A stretch of DNA of 5,889 bases from an uncultured Bacteroidales bacterium (GTDB taxonomy: Bacteria > Bacteroidota > Bacteroidia > Bacteroidales > Muribaculaceae): contig URZM01000136.1 of assembly GCA_900552315.1 (NCBI GenBank), positions 1 to 5,889 of the forward strand, read 5' to 3'. Positions 1-5,572 of the stretch are shown here, piece by piece. Each line of letters starts with the position of its first letter. Positions within the stretch are counted from its first letter, which is position 1. The notes beneath the pieces were generated by a model, which was not told where the DNA came from, did no database searches, and saw nothing but the letters and a program-made list of their open reading frames with translations. Position numbers and translations under genes: made by a program.

Positions 1-2
1 TG

Positions 3-1403
3 GTCATGGACCGCAAAGAGGCCATTTTTGAGCCGGCGCTTTCCATGTCCTGGGCCAAAGGCTTTGACGTCAAGCACTATCTGGGCGTCACTGAAGCCAT
101 CCTGGGCATGGTGGCCAATATCATGGGCAAGGACAAAAAGGCCGCCGCGCGTCAGATCATCCTGGGCCTCAAAGACATGGGCGGCGTCTGCCCACCGCGC
201 TTTATGACGGAACTGGTGAGCGCCCTGCGCAAGGCCTGGCCGGAGCTTGTGCTGCACTACCACCGGCACTATACGGACGGGCTGTTTGTGCCGTCCTGCG
301 GTGCGGCCGCCAAGGCCGGAGCGCACATCATCGATGTGGGGCTGGGCTCGGCGGTGCGGTCCTACGGTCAGGGCGACGTGCTTGCCACCGTGGCCTATAT
401 GGAAGACGAACTGGGCCTGACCTGCCAGCTGGACAAAAACGCCATCCGCGACGCCAACTTTGTCTGCAAGCAGATCATGCCCTATTATGACCGCTACTGT
501 GCGCCGTACTTCCAGGGCATAGACTATGACGTCACCCGGCACGGCATGCCCGGCGGGGCCACCTCTTCTTCGCAGGAAGGGGCCATGAAGCAGGGCTACA
601 TCCATTTGTTGCCCTACATGCTCAAGTTTCTGGAGGGCACGCGGCAGATCGTGCGCTATCACGACGTGACGCCGGGCTCGCAGATCACCTGGAACACGGC
701 CTTCCTGGCCGTGACTGGGGCCTGGAAGCGCGGCGGCGAAGATGAGGTGCGCTATCTGCTGGAGGTGCTGGGCCAGGTGACCCGCGTGCCCGAAGCGGAG
801 CTGAGCGCAGAGATGCGCAAGGCGCGGCTCGCCATCTATAGGGACTGCAACGACGCTTTCCGCAATCTGCTGCTGGGCAAGTTCGGGCGGTTGCCTCTGG
901 GCTTCCCGGCCGACTGGGTCTATCAAAGCGCCTTCGGATCGGACTGGAAGAACGCCCTGGCCAACCGTACCGAGGCTTCGCCTCTGGATTCCCTGGCCGA
1001 CGTGAACCTGGCGGCGGAGGAGAAGGCCTGTACGGATATCCTCAAACGCAAGCCCAACGCCGAAGAATTTGTGCTTTACCTTAACCATCCGGCGGACGCG
1101 CTCAAGACCATCCAGTTCCGGGCCAAATTCGGCGACCCCAACAATCTGCCCTTGCACGTCTGGTTTGAAGGGCTCAAGGTGGGGCAGGATCTCTACTTCA
1201 ACGACAGCAGCGGCAAACCGCACCACTTGCTTTTGTTGAGCATTTCCGAACCGGACAACGCCGGCCTGTCCATCTGCCGTTATGTGCTGGATTCGGAATT
1301 CATGAGCTGTGAGGTGCAGGTGCGCCAGCCCACGGGCGGCGGCGTCAAGAGTACGCTCATGGCCGACCCGGCCAACAAGTTCCATGTGGCCGCGCCGAGC
1401 AAC
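3..1403 (+). CDS. Pyruvate carboxylase, carboxyltransferase region (partial, both ends missing)
   Basis: The frame is open at the left edge, so the gene starts upstream; the ATG at 6 is internal (numbering below counts it as residue 1). The protein matches the carboxyltransferase half of biotin-dependent pyruvate carboxylase, which carboxylates pyruvate to oxaloacetate in the cytoplasm. Visible landmarks are LKDMGG (K56, aligned with the carbamylated metal-ligand lysine of the family), HYHRHYTDG (H86 and H88, aligned with the HxH metal ligands), MPGG (181-184) and DVTPGSQ (220-226, with T222 aligned to the conserved biotin-pocket threonine). Residues about 430-463 lead toward a biotinyl domain (FHVAAPSNG), but that domain and its biotinylated MK motif are absent because the sequence switches to a different gene near 1400. 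The KDMGGVCPP and HYHRHYTDG variants differ from the common KDMAGLLKP and HTHDTSG forms and recall Desulfovibrionaceae enzymes; that assignment is from memory. A related carboxyltransferase such as oxaloacetate decarboxylase alpha is less likely. Confidence 0.82.
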
Positions 1404-1412
1404 GGCGGCCTG
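1386..1412. other. Probable chimeric junction between two genomes
   Basis: Upstream of here the frame encodes pyruvate carboxylase up to FHVAAPSNG; downstream it encodes GLGPWNLCIVFGLGLYG, the C-terminal part of a membrane flippase. The codons for A-P-S-N-G (about 1392-1406) fit both proteins, as expected where an assembler joins two genomes through a short shared word. Ile codons change from nearly all ATC before the junction to mostly ATA after it. Neither protein is complete across the join: the biotinyl domain of the first and the whole N-terminal part of the second are missing. The exact base cannot be placed within the shared stretch. Confidence 0.75.
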
Positions 1413-1583
1413 GGTCCCTGGAACCTGTGCATAGTGTTCGGCCTGGGTCTCTACGGAGTGGCCTACGAGCCGGCCGCCTCGTTCAGCATCGTGGTGTGGA
1501 GCGCCCAGACGCTCACGCTGGTGGTGCTGGGCATATACACCGCCATTTACACCTCTCGAAAACAATCTCCTAAAACCAACTGA
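1395..1583 (+). CDS. YbhN/LPG-synthetase-type flippase-like membrane protein (C-terminal fragment)
   Basis: About 60 codons after the junction encode PSNGGLGPWN followed by two hydrophobic segments (LCIVFGLGLYGV, and SFSIVVWSAQTLTLVVLGIY) and a short basic tail, SRKQSPKTN. The GGLGPWN turn followed by paired helices resembles the C-terminus of the lysylphosphatidylglycerol synthetase transmembrane-domain family (YbhN/UPF0104, often labelled flippase-like), as found in Bacteroidales. Full members have several hundred residues and about eight helices, so most of the gene is missing here. Its natural start is not in the window; the upstream codons belong to an unrelated pyruvate carboxylase. It ends 8 bases before the next gene, which points to a shared operon. 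Substrate unknown. Confidence 0.6.
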   Translation, partial: PSNGGLGPWNLCIVFGLGLYGVAYEPAASFSIVVWSAQTLTLVVLGIYTAIYTSRKQSPKTN

Positions 1584-1591
1584 CTACCGCC

Positions 1592-2176
1592 ATGTTCGAC
1601 AACACCACTGACGACGATAAAGAAGACATGTTCGACGGCTTCGAGCCGGAAGAGCCCAAGCAGCCGAAAGCGCCCAGATACAGCCCCGAGGATCCCCGCT
1701 ACTGGGACGGGGAGGAAAGCGAGTGGGAGCACCTCAAACCCGGGGGACGACGACGCGCCATCATGATGTGGGGGGGCGCCGGCCTGGGGCTCCTCGTGCT
1801 TATCTGCATCTTATGCTACTGGTTCTGCGGCCCTTATGTAGAGGACGCCGTGCAATACGGATATGTGGACCATGTGGAGGAGCGCGGCAACATGTTCAAG
1901 ACCTACGAGGGAAACCTGATACCGTACAAGTCGCTGCATGACACCACCCGCGCCTACGAGGGGGATTTCGTGTTCTCCACCTCCGAGAAGATAGGCAAGA
2001 CCCTGCGGGCCTACCAGAACAGCGGCAAGCCCCTGCGGGTGGAATACCGCACCTACCGCTACGCGATGCCCTGGAGGGGAGACAGCCGCACGGTCATAAT
2101 CCGCGTGGACACCGTGAGCCCGGACAGCATCCTGCCCCTGCCGCGTGCCACGCGCCCAACCCCCGCACGACCATGA
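1592..2176 (+). CDS. Small single-pass membrane protein, conserved Bacteroidales type, function unknown
   Basis: The protein has 194 residues. An acidic, proline-rich N-terminal tail (residues 1-50, with clusters such as DDDKED and EPEEPKQP) is followed by a basic GGRRR patch and one membrane helix (about 56-79, IMMWGGAGLGLLVLICILCYWF). A globular part of about 110 residues comes next, with FKTYEGNLIPY (102-112), FVFSTSEK (126-133) and an MPWRG motif (159-163). The basic patch before the helix suggests the N-tail is cytoplasmic and the C-terminal domain extracytoplasmic. The FKTYEGxLI / ALPWRG pattern resembles a Bacteroides family that I recall being annotated, probably wrongly, as 6-phosphogluconate dehydrogenase; no dinucleotide-binding fold is visible here. 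It lies 8 bases after the flippase and overlaps corA by 4 bases (ATGA), so its translation is probably coupled to the channel. An alternative start at Met13 exists but the first ATG fits the spacing. No strong Shine-Dalgarno is visible, as is usual in Bacteroidetes. Confidence 0.8.
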   Translation: MFDNTTDDDKEDMFDGFEPEEPKQPKAPRYSPEDPRYWDGEESEWEHLKPGGRRRAIMMWGGAGLGLLVLICILCYWFCGPYVEDAVQYGYVDHVEERGNMFKTYEGNLIPYKSLHDTTRAYEGDFVFSTSEKIGKTLRAYQNSGKPLRVEYRTYRYAMPWRGDSRTVIIRVDTVSPDSILPLPRATRPTPARP

Positions 2177-3102
2177 GGCAATACCTTCGACTCGCGCCCG
2201 GGCTGCCCCAGCTCCCCGCCTGCGAACCGGGGTGCTGGATAAGCATGGAGTGCCCGGACGACGAGGATATCCGTTTCCTGACACATGAGCTCGGCATGCC
2301 CGCCGACTTCATAGAAGACATAAACGACGTGGACGAGAGGCCGCGCGTGGAGGCCGGGGACGGGTGGCTCATGACCATAGTCCGGATACCCATGCGCAGC
2401 ACCACCGGCAACGTGCCTTTCCTTACCGTGCCCGTGGGTCTGCTCACCGACTCGCGCGTGGCCGTAAGCGTGTGCTATCACCGCACGGACATGATGTCTG
2501 AGTTCATAAACCATACGCGCGCCCGGCATATCGACATACCGGACATACCGGACCTGCTGGTGCGCGTGGTCTACTCCTCCGCCCACTGGTTCCTGCAATA
2601 CCTCAAAGAGATAAACCGCCTCAGCACCGAAGCCGAGAAGCAGCTGGAGCGCAGCATACGCAACCGCGACCTGCTGGCACTCATGAGCCTTCAGAAGTCG
2701 ATGGTATGGTTCAGCACCTCCATCAAGGGAAACCGCGCCATGGCCGAGCGTCTGCGCAGCATACTTGAGAAAAGGGGGACGCTCGACAGCGACCTGCTCG
2801 AAGACGTGGAGACGGAGCTGCGCCAGGCCTCCGACACAGTGGACATCTACAGCGCCATACTGGGAGGCACCATGGACACCTTCGCCTCCGTAATATCGAA
2901 CAACGTGAACGCCATCATGAAACGCATGACGAGCATCTCCATAACCCTCATGATACCCACGCTGATAGCCAGCTTCTTCGGCATGAACGTGCCGATGGGC
3001 TGGGCCGGCACGGGCTGGTGGACATTCCCTGCCATAATAGTGGTCTCGGCCCTGCTCTCGGCCCTCTCGGTGGTTTGGTTCAAACGCATAAAATGGTTCT
3101 GA
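2173..3102 (+). CDS. corA: CorA-family magnesium/divalent-cation channel
   Basis: The 309 residues fit the CorA family: a long soluble N-terminal region (1-250) with a helical stalk (about 140-250, including EAEKQLERSIRNRDLLAL), then two C-terminal membrane helices (about 252-270 and 283-303) and a basic-aromatic tail (KRIKWF). The family signature GMN is at 270-272, just after the first helix. CorA proteins are homopentameric inner-membrane channels for Mg2+ and, in some members, Co2+, Ni2+ or Zn2+. Here the residue before GMN is Phe instead of the classic Tyr. The short loop (MNVPMGWAGTGWWTF) lacks the acidic MPEL segment of well-studied members, so this is a divergent CorA-like branch and its ion preference is uncertain. 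The start overlaps the previous stop in an ATGA, supporting this ATG. Ile codons are 19 ATA, 6 ATC, 0 ATT by my count, unlike the DNA before 1400. Confidence 0.92.
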   Translation: MRQYLRLAPGLPQLPACEPGCWISMECPDDEDIRFLTHELGMPADFIEDINDVDERPRVEAGDGWLMTIVRIPMRSTTGNVPFLTVPVGLLTDSRVAVSVCYHRTDMMSEFINHTRARHIDIPDIPDLLVRVVYSSAHWFLQYLKEINRLSTEAEKQLERSIRNRDLLALMSLQKSMVWFSTSIKGNRAMAERLRSILEKRGTLDSDLLEDVETELRQASDTVDIYSAILGGTMDTFASVISNNVNAIMKRMTSISITLMIPTLIASFFGMNVPMGWAGTGWWTFPAIIVVSALLSALSVVWFKRIKWF

Positions 3103-3110
3103 CCTGAAAG

Positions 3111-4934
3111 ATGAGAGCACACACAGCGTTCCAAATAATTCTGGCTGTCCTGTCAGGGCTAACAGGTCTCTTCCTGTGTTCTTGCGGCGGGACGAATCGT
3201 GCCTCAGACACGAATCAAGTCTCGGCAAACGATATATCCCGCACCGCCCACCCGTCCCCGACACCTGGGAAGGACACGGGGAGCGTGGATTTCGGGGCAT
3301 TGCGCATGGCCGATGACGCCTGCCCGGCCGAACTGCGCGCGCTGCCCACGGACACGTTGTTCCAGCGCGGCATACGCTATACCTTGTCGGAACCGTCCCG
3401 TCCCGACTCGGCCCTGATGTGCTACATGACCGCCATCCAGCGTCTCGACACCATCCACGATCCGAACAGGATAGAGGAAATAACCAAGAGCTGCATCAAC
3501 GTGGCCCACATCTACACCACCGTGTACAAACAGACGGGACGCGCGTACCAATACCTGCGGCTGGCCGAGAAGATATGCCTGGCGCACGGACTCGATGACA
3601 TACTGCCTTACGCGTACCTGAACATGGGAGTCAACATCAGCAGCGAGGAGAAGCTGAAAAGCTCCTACGTGCCCGGGGCGGACTCTGACAACGCCTTCGA
3701 GTACATGCAGCGCGCCTACGACGCGGCCGAGCGTGTGGGCAATCACGAGGCTATGGCGTACAGCGTCTACAACATGATAGGTGACTTCACTCCCTCGGCG
3801 AAGGTGCTGGCATACGTGAACCGCTATCTGACAGCGGACATACCGCAGTGCGTGCCCACGCGTCCGTATGTGGCCACGGTCTGCCAGGGCTACAGCGACT
3901 ACATGGGGGGACGCTATGAGTCCGCGCACCGCAATTTCGCGGCGGCAGACACCCTCAGCCACGTGCCGCAGCAGCTGCTGACCTGGCTAAAGTCGCAGGC
4001 GATATATCTCGACGGGCTTGTGTACGAGGCCGAGGGGGACAGACGCGTCGCCGAGGCCAAATTCGAGGGGCTTCTGGCAGACGCCGAAAGGCGTGGCGAC
4101 CGCGAGTCCGGCATGTGGATGAACGGGAACCTGTATCTGTACCATACACGTTCGGGCAACAAGGCCCTGGCCGAGAAATACCTGCTCGGCTACTACCGCG
4201 ACCGAGAGGCGATAGCCGTGGCGAATGACGGGGCGAGCATAAGCGAGCTGGACCTGCTCGAGAAAATAAACGGATACGAGACCCGTCTCTCGCAGCAAAA
4301 CGCACAACAGGTGAGGGTGCGGCAGGTACGTCCGTTCTGGATGAAGGCGGTGGTGGTGGCCGCCCCCCTCATAGTGCTGGTACTGATAATAGCGCTGGTT
4401 ATGTACTGGCGGCGCCTGCGGTACGTCATGGCCATGTACGAAAAGCACCTCCAGGAACGGGAAAGCAAGGAGACGACCCCTGTGCCGGCCCCTCCCGGGG
4501 CGCCGTGCGGCGATGAGATGCAGGAGCCGGCGGAGCCGTCAGGCCGGGATGAGTGTCATGACACACCGGACCCGGACCTCACGCGGCGCATAACGGAAAT
4601 CATGGACCGGAGCGACGAGGTCTTCGACCCCGATTTCCAGATGGTGCGTCTCTGCTCCCTGGTAGGGTCCAATTCCACCTACGTCTCGAAAGCGCTGAAC
4701 GCCCACTACGGGAAGCCCTTCAAGAGCGTGCTTGCCGAGCGGCGCGTGACGGCGGCCTGCCGCCAGCTCGATGACCCTGAGCGTAACGCCACCCTGACCA
4801 TCGAGGCCATCTGCCACGACGTCGGGTTCAAGAGCAGGGGAGCTTTTTCGGTTGCCTTCAAGAACGTGGTAGGCATCACTCCCACCGAATATCGCAAGGC
4901 GGCGCAGCGATATATGCCCCCCTCGGGCCGCTGA
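3111..4934 (+). CDS. Membrane-anchored TPR-like sensor with AraC-type DNA-binding domain
   Basis: The 607 residues show a clear layout. Residues 1-25 are a lipoprotein-type signal (hydrophobic 8-22, then LCSC with C25 as the likely lipidated Cys). A low-complexity linker follows (26-60), then a mostly helical region (about 80-395) that reads like tetratricopeptide repeats (for example DSALMCYMTAIQRLDT, RAYQYLRLAEKICLAHG, RYESAHRNFAAADTL, ALAEKYLLGYYRD). One membrane helix (about 411-432) ends in the basic WRRLRY stop-transfer. After a Pro/Glu-rich linker (450-487), an AraC/XylS two-helix-turn-helix domain occupies about 488-600 (first unit VRLCSLVGSNSTYVSKAL, second TIEAICHDVGFKSRGAFS, then the typical GITPTEYRK end). 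The inferred topology puts the repeats in the periplasm and the DNA-binding domain in the cytoplasm. Related TPR-TM-AraC regulators are frequent in Bacteroidales. The signal and target genes are unknown. The start is supported by the signal sequence and the 8-base gap after corA. Confidence 0.87.
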   Translation: MRAHTAFQIILAVLSGLTGLFLCSCGGTNRASDTNQVSANDISRTAHPSPTPGKDTGSVDFGALRMADDACPAELRALPTDTLFQRGIRYTLSEPSRPDSALMCYMTAIQRLDTIHDPNRIEEITKSCINVAHIYTTVYKQTGRAYQYLRLAEKICLAHGLDDILPYAYLNMGVNISSEEKLKSSYVPGADSDNAFEYMQRAYDAAERVGNHEAMAYSVYNMIGDFTPSAKVLAYVNRYLTADIPQCVPTRPYVATVCQGYSDYMGGRYESAHRNFAAADTLSHVPQQLLTWLKSQAIYLDGLVYEAEGDRRVAEAKFEGLLADAERRGDRESGMWMNGNLYLYHTRSGNKALAEKYLLGYYRDREAIAVANDGASISELDLLEKINGYETRLSQQNAQQVRVRQVRPFWMKAVVVAAPLIVLVLIIALVMYWRRLRYVMAMYEKHLQERESKETTPVPAPPGAPCGDEMQEPAEPSGRDECHDTPDPDLTRRITEIMDRSDEVFDPDFQMVRLCSLVGSNSTYVSKALNAHYGKPFKSVLAERRVTAACRQLDDPERNATLTIEAICHDVGFKSRGAFSVAFKNVVGITPTEYRKAAQRYMPPSGR

Positions 4935-5014
4935 AACACCCCTTTTACGTCCGTTTCCATTAAAACAGGACAAACACGGCCTGATTTAATGATGATTATA
5001 TGCCCATAGAGCTG

Positions 5015-5022
5015 TAACTTTG
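5015..5022 (+). promoter_or_regulatory. Bacteroidetes-type -7 promoter element
   Basis: TAACTTTG, followed by C, fits the Bacteroidetes primary sigma -7 consensus TANNTTTG exactly. I found no other plus-strand match between 4935 and 5220 and no minus-strand match there. The surrounding DNA is AT-rich (4984-5002), but a good TTTG at about -33 is not visible, so strength is uncertain. Transcription would start near 5026-5030, just at a strong hairpin, and run toward the terminator at 5182-5218. Confidence 0.55.
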
Positions 5023-5027
5023 CACCC

Positions 5028-5216
5028 GGAAACATCACCACACTCTCTGCACCGATGTTTCTGCCGGGAGGTTGCGGACAGGATTCTCAACCCGCAGGAT
5101 TCAAGGATTCCGCCTCCTGAAATGATTATGACAGTTATAGTGAAACATATCCCAATTTGATGATTTATTGGTAAAGCAAAGTCAGCCCTGGTTGTGAAAC
5201 CGGGGCTGATTATTTT
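5028..5216 (+). ncRNA. Candidate small RNA between an orphan promoter and a terminator
   Basis: A promoter element at 5015-5022 and an intrinsic terminator at 5182-5218 enclose ~190 bases with no substantial reading frame. The predicted transcript starts with a hairpin: AAACATC (5030-5036) pairs with GATGTTT (5054-5060) over a 17-base loop, and CCCGG (5025-5029) with CCGGG (5064-5068) can extend it past an unpaired CTG. A second possible stem is TGCGG (5073-5077) with CCGCA (5092-5096), itself enclosed by GGAGG (5067-5071) with CCTCC (5113-5117), although the latter competes with the first hairpin for a few bases. The 3' part (5118-5180) is AT-rich and looks unstructured before the terminator. 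I do not recognise it as a named RNA family. It could instead be the 3' untranslated region of the regulator upstream, or a leader for something lost at the repeats. The evidence is architectural only. Confidence 0.35.
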
Positions 5217-5218
5217 TG
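5182..5218 (+). terminator. Intrinsic transcription terminator
   Basis: TCAGCCCTGG (5182-5191) pairs with CCGGGGCTGA (5200-5209) in a 10-base stem with one G-U pair, over the loop TTGTGAAA. The stem is followed by TTATTTTTG (5210-5218). It would end either the candidate small RNA or any read-through from the regulator gene ending at 4934. The minus strand has only a weak T-rich tail after the same stem, so it is mainly a plus-strand terminator. Confidence 0.8.
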
Positions 5219-5220
5219 GA

Positions 5221-5256
5221 GTCGGACGGGTCGGACATGTCGGACAAGTCGGACGA
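5221..5256. repeat. Four-copy 9-bp tandem repeat GTCGGACNN
   Basis: Four consecutive 9-base units begin at 5221, 5230, 5239 and 5248. Each has GTCGGAC followed by a variable dinucleotide (GG, AT, AA, GA). The array starts 3 bases after the terminator T-run. Similar GTCGGAC-type arrays are, from memory, common between genes in gut Bacteroidales. The fixed heptamer with a free dinucleotide argues for selection or biased copying rather than simple slippage. No coding role is likely. Confidence 0.9.
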
Positions 5257-5354
5257 TTTGAAGGGTGTGTGTACATGCCCTCGCCACATTCAAGAAAACA
5301 TATAAATGACCCACGCATCCACTGCCCCTCCGCCCTTGCCGGGGGCGGGGCGGC
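5257..5354. other. Spacer with one GC-rich hairpin
   Basis: No gene, promoter or terminator is visible here. The only structure is a GC-rich hairpin near its end: CCGCCC (5330-5335) pairs with GGGCGG (5343-5348) over TTGCCGG, with no T-run after it. It is the first of a series of hairpins that continues to 5611. Confidence 0.5.
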
Positions 5355-5425
5355 GATTCGCGGAGCGAATCCACAGCTACACAGCCCCACGAAATGCGGG
5401 AAGGATGGACCGCAGCCCTCCATAC

Positions 5426-5546
5426 CGTCTTCGTGGGGTATATAGCCAGGAGGTACAACCCTGGAGGGGTTGCATGTCGGCTTGCATGGGTCTTATGCAA
5501 CCGCGCTGCGGTTGTTGCGACAGGCGCTGCCAACCCCACGAAGACG
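5426..5546. repeat. Inner inverted repeat enclosing two short hairpins
   Basis: A perfect 14-base inverted repeat, CGTCTTCGTGGGGT (5426-5439) against ACCCCACGAAGACG (5533-5546), encloses two short hairpins. The first is CAACCCT-GGA-GGGGTTG (5456-5472, with one G-T pair). The second is CAACCGC-GCT-GCGGTTG (5498-5514). Both have 7-base stems and 3-base loops, the same geometry as the GATTCGC palindrome in the arms. TTGCATG occurs twice (5470-5476 and 5482-5488) between them. As RNA or single-stranded DNA this would fold into a branched structure. It is not coding in any frame I would trust. Confidence 0.75.
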
Positions 5547-5570
5547 AGAGGTGGCTTTCGCCATCTCTCG
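5545..5570. repeat. 11-base-stem hairpin with TTTC loop
   Basis: CGAGAGGTGGC (5545-5555) pairs with GCCATCTCTCG (5560-5570) over TTTC, with a single G-T mismatch. It sits exactly between the inner inverted repeat and the right outer arm, sharing one or two bases with each, so the whole block is an uninterrupted chain of palindromes. No T-run follows, so it is not a standard terminator. Confidence 0.75.
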
Positions 5571-5572
5571 CA

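Noticed and set aside
6..1583. A single 525-residue novel fusion protein
   Set aside because: The two halves belong to unrelated families, both are truncated at the join, and codon use changes there; an assembly chimera explains it better.
2059..3300. 413-codon minus-strand frame
   Set aside because: It lies opposite corA, is rich in His/Arg/Gly/Val as expected for the antisense of a GC-rich gene, and has no recognisable fold.
3204..3962. 252-codon minus-strand frame
   Set aside because: It is an antisense shadow of the TPR-AraC regulator with skewed composition and no motif.
4949..4971. Hairpin GTCCGTTT with AAAC-A-GGAC just after the regulator gene
   Set aside because: The stem has a bulge and no T-run follows, so I do not call it a terminator; the real one is at 5182-5218.
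5341..5353. G-quadruplex in the G-rich run
   Set aside because: There are only two long G-runs followed by GG; four runs of three are not available, and a simple hairpin explains the sequence.
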